Below, one piece after another: positions 56,781 through 64,000 of a stretch of 64,000 nucleotides of DNA (positions are counted from its first letter, which is position 1; each line of letters opens with the position of its first letter). Made by a program: the position numbers and the translations under genes. The DNA comes from Aminobacter ciceronei (GTDB lineage: Bacteria > Pseudomonadota > Alphaproteobacteria > Rhizobiales > Rhizobiaceae), in contig NZ_JACJHY010000035.1 in assembly GCF_014138625.1 (NCBI RefSeq), forward strand, positions 1 to 64,000, read 5' to 3'. The notes under the pieces were generated by a model that did no database searches, was not told the DNA's origin, and saw only the letters and a list, made by a program, of their open reading frames with translations.

Positions 56781-57275
56781 TTACTCAGCAGCTTCCGCAT
56801 CCGTCTTGGCGACGGCGTCCTGGCAGATGTCGCACCATTCGGCGCTGACGAGCGTTGCCATGCGCTCGACGCCGATTCGCACTGCGGCGTTGGTGGCGCC
56901 GGCCGCCGGCACGACTTCGTCATAGGCACGCAGCGATACGTCGCAATAGATCTTGAGCGGTGTTGCCAGGCCGAACGGGCAGACGCCTCCGACGGGATGT
57001 CCGGTCAATTCCGCCACCTGCTCGACGTCCAGCATGCGCGGCTTGGCGCCAAAGGCGTCGCGGCATTTGCGGTTGTCGATGCGTGCATCGCCGCGCGCGA
57101 CGACAAGGACCACCCGCTCGCCGACGCGCATGCAGATGGTCTTGGCAATCTGGGCGGGCTCGACGCCGTGCGCCTCGGCCGCCAGCGCCACGGTTGCCGA
57201 GCTTGTCTGTGTCTCGATGACGTCGATGTCAGGGGCGTTTTCGGCGAAGAAGGCTTTCACGGATTGCAGGCTCAT
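56781..57275 (-). CDS. ybaK: YbaK/EbsC-family aminoacyl-tRNA deacylase
   Basis: A 164-aa trans-editing protein; YbaK removes Cys from mischarged tRNA(Pro), other members clear other amino acids. Visible: KAFFAENAPDIDVIETQTSS, ATVALAAEAHGVEPAQIAKT with the conserved Lys region (AKTICMR), VVLVVARGDARIDNRK, and VGGVCPFGLATPLKIYCD with the G-G-V-x-P-F-G loop. ATG 57275 follows GGAACGATC; longer frames add 17 unsupported residues. Its end is 8 bp past the tRNA-Thr 3' end, a convergent arrangement. Confidence 0.92.
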   Translation of the reverse strand: MSLQSVKAFFAENAPDIDVIETQTSSATVALAAEAHGVEPAQIAKTICMRVGERVVLVVARGDARIDNRKCRDAFGAKPRMLDVEQVAELTGHPVGGVCPFGLATPLKIYCDVSLRAYDEVVPAAGATNAAVRIGVERMATLVSAEWCDICQDAVAKTDAEAAE

Positions 57276-57480
57276 GATCGTTCCAGCGCTGGTCATTGCG
57301 AATGAGGTGACTTCAGCCGTTGTCACGCCGCTGTCAAGTTAAGGCGATGGCTGACGCGGATCGGCGTATTGAACTATCCGCAAAAAAGATTCTCGGTGGT
57401 CGTGAACCTTTCGGGTGCTGGCCACGACTGACTGGCATGAGGCGGAGAAACGCCTCCCAGATCAACCGAAGGAGAGCACC

Positions 57481-57804
57481 ATGTCTTTCAAGAGCAAGAT
57501 GATTTCGGGCCTTATCGCAGCCACCGTCGTCGCAACCGGCCTCATCGGCACCGTCCAGCAGTCGTCTGCCGGTGGCCTGACCCGCGCCGAGGCTGCAGCC
57601 CTTGCCGGCGCCGGCGGTTTCATCGCCGGGGCGATCATTGCCGGCGGCCACCGCCCGGCGCCTGGACCCTATTACGACGCCTATTACCCGGTCGACCCTT
57701 ACGACAGCCACGTCCAACGCTGCTTCGCGCGCTACCGCAGCTACGATCCGCGCACCGACACCTATGTTGGCTATGACGGCCGCCTGCGCTACTGCCGCCT
57801 GTAG
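57481..57804 (+). CDS. BA14K family protein
   Basis: A 107-aa secreted protein of the BA14K family first found as a Brucella immunoreactive antigen. Signal-like N terminus (ISGLIAATVVATGLIGTVQQ), a glycine/alanine-rich segment (LAGAGGFIAGAIIAGG) and the C-terminal BA14K repeat (HVQRCFARYRSYDPRTDTYV, GYDGRLRYCRL) with two cysteines. Lectin-like roles have been suggested for homologues. ATG 57481 follows AAGGAG at a good distance. Confidence 0.93.
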   Translation: MSFKSKMISGLIAATVVATGLIGTVQQSSAGGLTRAEAAALAGAGGFIAGAIIAGGHRPAPGPYYDAYYPVDPYDSHVQRCFARYRSYDPRTDTYVGYDGRLRYCRL

Positions 57805-57858
57805 TCGGAACCAGATTGCATTGTGGGAGAGGGGCAACCCTTCTCCCACCAGGCGCTT

Positions 57859-58695
57859 TCAGAGACCCGGCACCGTGCCTTCGGGCGAGCCGCCGATCAT
57901 CCTGGTCAGTTCTGCTGCGGCGTCGCGGACGATCGGGCCGATTTCGCCGAGACGTTCCGAGGTCACGCGCACCGTCGGCCCGGAAACCGAAACGCCGCCA
58001 ATGGGTTCGCCGAATTCGTTGAACACCGCGGCAGCGATGCAGCGCATGCCGGGATAACGTTCTTCGTCGTCGACAGACCAGCCGCGGCTGCGGATCTTCT
58101 CGAGATCGCGGGCAAGCAGCGCCGGTTCAGACAGTGTCCTTTCCGTATAGGCGTCGAGCCCGGCCTTGCGCACGATGGCATTGACCCGCTCGCGGTCGAG
58201 ATGGGCAAGCACTGCCTTGCCGATGCCCGAGGCATGGAAGGGGCTGCGCGTGCCCGGCCGGAAGAAGGCGCGGATCGCCTGATGTGTCTCGACCTGGCTG
58301 ACGAAGACCACGCAATCGTCTTCGGCGACGCCGAGATTGGCGGTTTCCCCGGTTTTTTCCATGAGCTCCTGCATCACCGCGCGTGCGCGGTCTACGAGCT
58401 TGCGCCGGCGCAGGAAGGCTGCCCCCATACGATAGGTCTCGACCCCGATCGACCACAACTGGCCGTCGCTGTCGAATTCGACCATGCCATGGTTCTGCAA
58501 GGTGGTCAGCATGCGATAGGCGGTCGCGGCGGCAAGGTCGGACGCAGCCGAAATCTCGCTCAGCGACAGGCCGTCACCGTGTGCGACGATGGCGAGGATG
58601 CGCAACGCCCGGTCGAGCGACTGCACTGATCCTGCGTCCGATGCCGGTTGGAATGCGCGGGGCCGTCCGCGTTGTCGTTTTTCCATCGTTGCCAT
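57859..58695 (-). CDS. IclR family regulator of the glyoxylate operon
   Basis: A 278-aa IclR regulator. Basic N terminus (MATMEKRQRGRPRAFQPASD), winged HTH (about 27-90; SLDRALRILAIVAHGDGLSL, LATAYRML-like SDLAAATAYRMLTTLQNHGM), ligand domain (about 110-270; FRPGTRSPFHASGIGKAVLA; RGWSVDDEERYPGMRCIAAA). It is divergent from gcl-hyi-glxR, as with AllR/GclR-type control where glyoxylate or allantoin relieves repression; the effector is inferred. The ATG at 58695 follows TGGAGC. Confidence 0.93.
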   Translation of the reverse strand: MATMEKRQRGRPRAFQPASDAGSVQSLDRALRILAIVAHGDGLSLSEISAASDLAAATAYRMLTTLQNHGMVEFDSDGQLWSIGVETYRMGAAFLRRRKLVDRARAVMQELMEKTGETANLGVAEDDCVVFVSQVETHQAIRAFFRPGTRSPFHASGIGKAVLAHLDRERVNAIVRKAGLDAYTERTLSEPALLARDLEKIRSRGWSVDDEERYPGMRCIAAAVFNEFGEPIGGVSVSGPTVRVTSERLGEIGPIVRDAAAELTRMIGGSPEGTVPGL

Positions 58696-58804
58696 TGCGT
58701 CGCTCCAGTTGCTTTTAAAAAACTTTTTCATCCAAATTGGCGAGCGATGCAACGAAAAATGAAAATCGAAGCAAAATCATATGGTAAGCGCTGACTTCAA
58801 TGCA

Positions 58805-58834
58805 TGAAAAAATATTTTGAAAAAATTGCAAAAT
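58805..58834. promoter_or_regulatory. Candidate IclR operator upstream of gcl
   Basis: An AT-rich site with a TGAAAAAAT direct repeat (58805-58813 and 58818-58826) and an inverted repeat ATTTTG-N9-CAAAAT (58814-58834). It lies midway in the 193-bp divergent promoter and is the only clearly structured, strongly AT-rich part of it. Confidence 0.5.
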
Positions 58835-58888
58835 GCGGTCGTCGATGACACGATCAGCCAACATCAGTTTTCAGTTGGAGGTAAGACC

Positions 58889-60670
<1,782 letters not shown>

Positions 60671-60688
60671 TTTTTCGAGGAAACAACA

Positions 60689-61486
60689 ATGCCCAAGTTT
60701 TCAGCCAATTTGTCGATGCTCTTTGGCGAGCATGACTTTCTCGATCGCTTCGACGCCGCCGCGCGCGCCGGCTTCAAGGCCGTCGAATACATCGCGCCTT
60801 ACGATCATGCGCCCGACGTCGTTGCCGCGCGCCTCAAGAAGAACGGCCTGACGCAGGCTCTGTTTAATCTGCCGCCTGGCGACTGGGCGGCAGGCGAGCG
60901 CGGCATCGCCGTGCTGCCAGACCGAATCCACGAGTTCCGCCAGGGCGTCGCCAAGGCGATCAGCTATGCGCATGCGCTCGGTTGCGAGCAAGTGAACTGC
61001 CTGGCCGGCATCGCGCCTGCCGGCAACGCCCGCGACGTGCTGGAAAATGTCTTCGTCGAAAATCTCGCCTTCGCGGCAGAAAAGCTAAAGACGGCGGGCA
61101 TCCGCCTGCTGATCGAACCGATCAACACCAGGGACATCCCCGGCTTTTTCCTGAACACCACCAAACAGGCGCTCGGCATCATCGACAGGGTCGGCTCGGA
61201 CAATCTCTTCCTGCAATACGACATCTACCACATGCAGATCATGGAGGGTGATCTCGCCCGCACCATCGAGGCCAATCTGACCCGCATTGCGCATGTGCAG
61301 CTGGCGGACAATCCCGGACGTCATGAGCCGGGCACGGGCGAGATAAACTACCCGTTCCTCTACGAGCATCTCGACCGCATCGGTTACACCGGCTGGGTCG
61401 GCGCCGAATACAAGCCCAAGGCCGGAACGGTCGAAGGCCTGGGCTGGTTTGCTGGATTTGCCGACAAGGGCAGCGCCGCTGCCTGA
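60689..61486 (+). CDS. hyi: Hydroxypyruvate isomerase
   Basis: A 265-aa TIM-barrel enzyme interconverting hydroxypyruvate and tartronate semialdehyde. Hallmarks: FSANLSMLFGEHDFLDRFDA, VEYIAPYDH, NLPPGDWAAGERG, metal-binding Glu in RLLIEPINTRDIPGFFL, DIYHMQIMEGDL, VQLADNPGRHEPGTGEINY and the final Glu in VGAEYKPKAGT. Second gene of the gcl operon; GAGGAAAC precedes the ATG. Confidence 0.96.
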   Translation: MPKFSANLSMLFGEHDFLDRFDAAARAGFKAVEYIAPYDHAPDVVAARLKKNGLTQALFNLPPGDWAAGERGIAVLPDRIHEFRQGVAKAISYAHALGCEQVNCLAGIAPAGNARDVLENVFVENLAFAAEKLKTAGIRLLIEPINTRDIPGFFLNTTKQALGIIDRVGSDNLFLQYDIYHMQIMEGDLARTIEANLTRIAHVQLADNPGRHEPGTGEINYPFLYEHLDRIGYTGWVGAEYKPKAGTVEGLGWFAGFADKGSAAA

Positions 61487-61519
61487 GCGCGCGGCCACTG
61501 GAATAAAAGGAATACGAAA

Positions 61520-62437
61520 ATGGAAAAAATCGGATTTGTCGGCCTGGGCATCATGGGCGCGCCGATGGCAGGTCACCTGCTCGACGCCGGTTATGAAGTC
61601 ATCGCCAGCGATCATCGTGGCGCGCTGCCGGCCGAGCTGGTTGGCAAAGGGTTGAAGGCGGTCAGCGGGCACCAGGCACTGGCCAAGGCTGCCGACATCA
61701 TTATCCTGATGGTGCCCGATACACCGCAGGTTGCTGACGTGCTGTTCGGTGAAAACAGTGTTGCGTCAGGCCTGTCCAAGGGCAAGCTGGTGATCGACAT
61801 GAGCTCGATCTCGCCGATCGAGACCAAGGAATTCGCCAAAAAAATCAACGCGCTTGGCTGCGACTATCTCGACGCACCGGTGTCAGGCGGCGAGGTCGGC
61901 GCCAAGGCGGCATCGCTGACGATCATGGTCGGCGGCGAGGAGAAGCCGTTTGAGCGCGCCCGTCCAGTGTTCGAGAAGATGGGCAAGAACATCACGCTCG
62001 TCGGGCCCAACGGCGTCGGCCAGACCACCAAGGTTGCCAATCAGATCGTGGTGGCTCTCACCATCGAGGCCGTCGCCGAGGCGCTGGTCTTCGCTTCCAA
62101 GGCGGGCGCCGACCCGGCAAAGGTTCGACAGGCGTTGATGGGCGGACTGGCTGCCTCGCGCATCCTCGAGGTTCACGGTGACCGCATGGTCAAGCGCACC
62201 TTTGCGCCGGGCTTCCGCATCGAACTGCATCAGAAGGACCTCAATCTGGCGCTTCAGGGCGCCAAGGCGCTCGGCGTATCCTTGCCCAACACCTCGATGA
62301 CGCAGGAGCTGTTCAATTCCTGCGCCGCCAACGGTGGCGCGAAGGAAGACCATTCGGCGCTGGTGCGTGCGCTCGAGCGCATGGCCAATTTCGAAGTCGG
62401 CTCGGAAGCGGCCGACGCCAAAGGCAAGGCGGTATAG
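61520..62437 (+). CDS. glxR: 2-hydroxy-3-oxopropionate (tartronate semialdehyde) reductase
   Basis: A 305-aa beta-hydroxyacid dehydrogenase that reduces tartronate semialdehyde to D-glycerate with NAD(P)H. N-terminal nucleotide motif GFVGLGIMGAPMAGHLLDAG; substrate motif DAPVSGGEVGAKAASLTIMV; catalytic Lys in GQTTKVANQIVVALTIEAV; KDLNLALQGAKALGVSLPNT. Last gene of gcl-hyi-glxR; the ATG has AGGAATACGAAA just upstream. The product enters glycolysis through glycerate kinase, which is not in the window. Confidence 0.95.
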   Translation: MEKIGFVGLGIMGAPMAGHLLDAGYEVIASDHRGALPAELVGKGLKAVSGHQALAKAADIIILMVPDTPQVADVLFGENSVASGLSKGKLVIDMSSISPIETKEFAKKINALGCDYLDAPVSGGEVGAKAASLTIMVGGEEKPFERARPVFEKMGKNITLVGPNGVGQTTKVANQIVVALTIEAVAEALVFASKAGADPAKVRQALMGGLAASRILEVHGDRMVKRTFAPGFRIELHQKDLNLALQGAKALGVSLPNTSMTQELFNSCAANGGAKEDHSALVRALERMANFEVGSEAADAKGKAV

Positions 62438-62447
62438 GAGGGGAAGC

Positions 62448-62523
62448 CACGGCGCAACGTTCCCACGCCGTGATCGTCCCGGCACTGTCGAGGACCGGGC
62501 TCCAGCGGCGACGTTGGAGCCCG
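62448..62523 (+). terminator. Two hairpins after the gcl operon
   Basis: CACGGCG ... CGCCGTG (62448-62472), then CGGGCTCCA ... TGGAGCCCG (62496-62523). There is no strong T-run, so termination may be Rho-assisted or the structures may protect the mRNA end. Convergent gene ends at 62547. Confidence 0.5.
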
Positions 62524-62546
62524 TTCCGCGTTTCGTAGGGACAACA

Positions 62547-63419
62547 TCACTTGGCGGCTAGAACCGACCATGTCGCGCCGGCACCGCTTGAAACGACGAT
62601 GGCGCTGGTGCCGGTGACGGCGACCATGCGGTTGGGTGCCTGCGCGTCCAGGTGCAGGATGTATCCGGCAGGGTCGGGGCCTTCGCCCACTGCCTTGAAG
62701 TCCGGCGCCGCCTCGGTGGCGCGCAACAGCCCACGCCCCGGCGCGAACGCGTAGATCGTGCCGTCGGCGGCCAGCTCCACCGTGGTTACCGGCGCGCCGC
62801 CGAGGGCGAGCTGTTGCCAGTTTCTCGCGCCGTCACGGCTCACCATCAGCCCGTCTTCGGTTGCGGCGTAGACGATATCAGGGTTTGTTGGCGAGACCGC
62901 GAGATCGATCAGCTTTGCCGGCGCGTCGCCTGCGATCGTCCAGCTCTTTCCGCCGTCATGGCTGGCCTGGATCGCCCCATATGAACCGTACAGCACATCC
63001 GGATTAGATGGGCTGACGGCCAACTGATGGAAATCGACGGGGCCGTCGACACCGGGCGCGATCTGCTGCCAACTTTTTCCCGAATCGTCTGACCTGATGA
63101 AGCCGAGATTGCCGCCGCCCTTTGGATGCCCGCTGGCAAACAGGATCGTTGCGTCGGTCGGGTGCGGCGTAAAGCCCATGAAGTCGTCTCGGCTGTCCGA
63201 CACCGGCGTCACCGCGCCGTCGAGCGCCGCCTTCATCAGGCCGTGATGGGTGGCAACCAGCACGCTCGACGAATCGGCGCGGTCGAAGGCGAGGCCATGA
63301 ATATGCGTCTTGCCAGCCAGATCGGTGACGCCTAAGCCCTGTCCCCGTCGCGTGTAAGGCGGTTCCAAGCGCGAAAAAAAAGCTGACAGGAAGGCGCCAA
63401 TTGGGGGGCGGCTGGCCAT
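62547..63419 (-). CDS. BNR/sortilin-like repeat protein (F510_1955-type glycosylhydrolase-like)
   Basis: A 290-aa beta-propeller protein built of BNR/Asp-box-type repeats (FIRSDDSGKSWQQIAPG; IQASHDGGKSWTIAG; LMVSRDGARNWQQLA; VVSSGAGATWSVLAAK). It resembles the F510_1955 family seen in many proteobacteria, for which no enzyme activity is proven. No clear signal peptide (MASRPPIGAFLSAFFSRLEP could be a weak one). Start: ATG 63419 with GGAG 7 nt upstream; ATG 63440 is less well placed. Confidence 0.82.
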   Translation of the reverse strand: MASRPPIGAFLSAFFSRLEPPYTRRGQGLGVTDLAGKTHIHGLAFDRADSSSVLVATHHGLMKAALDGAVTPVSDSRDDFMGFTPHPTDATILFASGHPKGGGNLGFIRSDDSGKSWQQIAPGVDGPVDFHQLAVSPSNPDVLYGSYGAIQASHDGGKSWTIAGDAPAKLIDLAVSPTNPDIVYAATEDGLMVSRDGARNWQQLALGGAPVTTVELAADGTIYAFAPGRGLLRATEAAPDFKAVGEGPDPAGYILHLDAQAPNRMVAVTGTSAIVVSSGAGATWSVLAAK

Positions 63420-63496
63420 GGCGAAACTCCGTTGCGCCATGGAAATTACGGCTTCCTCCAGGTGGAAGGTCAAGGGGCCGGGGAGGGCCGGAGCCG

Positions 63497-63898
63497 TCAC
63501 TCTTGGAGTGTGAAGTGGTCGATGTTGGCAGATAGCTGTTCAAGGGCCGGAATCAGCACGCCATCATTGAATGCCCTTGCCAGAAAACCCGGCATCCATC
63601 GTTCGTCAGCGAAGGTACATATGAGCCGAAAGTGCATATCTGACAGCGCCATCCCCCTCAATGCCTCGGGCGTAGAAGGGAGCCGGCGTGTCGTCTGGTC
63701 CTCACGCTGAAGGAACGCACCAAAATCGCCGGCGTCCGCGAGCCCATTGGCCAATCTCACAACGGCCGATCTGGCCGTAGAATGATACTCCATTGTCTCC
63801 TTGTTGTAGAATTCGCTTGGTGACATCGACCCAAGCAGTTCCACTGTGTTTGCACAGGCGACCAGCCAATCCTCTTTGGTCGCGAACTTGCGTGGCAT
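63497..63898 (-). CDS. Hypothetical protein, 133 aa
   Basis: A soluble, mostly helical protein (MPRKFATKEDWLVACANTVE; MEYHSTARSAVVRLANGLAD; MHFRLICTFADERWMPGFLA; NDGVLIPALEQLSANIDHF). No known motif, signal or membrane segment. It lies just 8 bp after the partial RNA methyltransferase on the same strand and may be co-transcribed. Codon usage is somewhat more AT-rich than neighbours, which could hint at recent acquisition. Confidence 0.7.
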   Translation of the reverse strand: MPRKFATKEDWLVACANTVELLGSMSPSEFYNKETMEYHSTARSAVVRLANGLADAGDFGAFLQREDQTTRRLPSTPEALRGMALSDMHFRLICTFADERWMPGFLARAFNDGVLIPALEQLSANIDHFTLQE

Positions 63899-63906
63899 CC
63901 GCAGCG

Positions 63907-64000
63907 CTAGCCGTTGCCAGCCAGGAAGCGTCGAGCCGCATACAGCGACACAGCCGCTGCGTTCGACACGTTGAGCGAGTGGATGGCGCCCGGCATGTCG
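63907..64000 (-). CDS. SpoU-type tRNA/rRNA 2'-O-methyltransferase, C-terminal end (cut by window edge)
   Basis: The last 30 codons read DMPGAIHSLNVSNAAAVSLY then AARRFLAGNG and TAG (63907-63909). The SLNVSNAAA motif is motif 3 of the SPOUT class, so this is the end of an RlmB/TrmH-type enzyme. Which of the two, and its target nucleotide, cannot be told from this piece. Confidence 0.85.
   Translation of the reverse strand, partial: DMPGAIHSLNVSNAAAVSLYAARRFLAGNG

Overview
The window looks like an ordinary chromosomal segment of a GC-rich alphaproteobacterium of the order Hyphomicrobiales, most likely the Mesorhizobium/Aminobacter group (Phyllobacteriaceae). This rests on recognisable lineage markers: CckA, a MucR/Ros zinc-finger regulator, a BA14K protein, an RNase E whose S1 domain carries a long acidic insertion, a one-cysteine DksA, Omp25-type porins, and an alphaproteobacterial LexA box (GTTC-N7-GTTC). 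No rRNA, CRISPR array, prophage, transposase or plasmid gene is visible. One tRNA, tRNA-Thr(UGU), is present.

Layout. 1-17 kb: a partial class III alcohol dehydrogenase, dnaE, an ECF42-type sigma gene broken by an in-frame TAG with its DGPF (YCII) partner, an O-methyltransferase, a remnant of a trimeric autotransporter anchor, SOS-controlled dinB, a GNAT, a DUF924 protein, a KefB-like antiporter, two small exported proteins, a sixA-like/ycjX/ycjF operon, and dksA. 17-31 kb: a FliO-like membrane protein, cckA, deoD, a DEAD-box helicase, an MFS transporter, an SDR enzyme, an operon cysK-alaX-sseA-GNAT, an OmpA protein, a DapB-like reductase lacking the usual catalytic histidines, and a DUF1203 protein. 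31-40 kb: a double-barrel outer-membrane protein, ald with a divergent Lrp-type regulator, a Tat-exported cyclic nucleotide phosphodiesterase, GDPD, a Cfa-like methyltransferase, and small proteins. 40-50.5 kb: the cell-envelope/translation block mucR, rne, amiC, the PBP1A gene and prfB, with a programmed +1 frameshift. 50.5-64 kb: secreted, GFA and OmpA-lipoprotein genes, a second DEAD-box helicase, nadK, a diguanylate cyclase, tRNA-Thr, ybaK, a BA14K protein, the IclR-controlled glyoxylate operon gcl-hyi-glxR, a BNR-repeat protein, and a partial SpoU-type RNA methyltransferase.

Genes that work together: gcl, hyi and glxR convert two glyoxylate molecules through tartronate semialdehyde to glycerate under the divergent IclR regulator. 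cysK, alaX, sseA and a GNAT gene overlap or nearly touch and form a sulfur/translation-fidelity operon. ald and its Lrp regulator are divergent. ycjX and ycjF overlap by 4 bp. amiC and the PBP1A gene build and cut peptidoglycan.

I do not see a clearly new multi-gene system. The items most worth following are the TAG inside the ECF42 sigma gene, the histidine-less DapB paralogue, the tandem-barrel porin with its duplicated upstream element, a conserved-looking 42-aa membrane protein that seems to start at ATT, an unusual 55-aa two-helix membrane gene, and a pair of adjacent perfect hairpins beside the autotransporter remnant.
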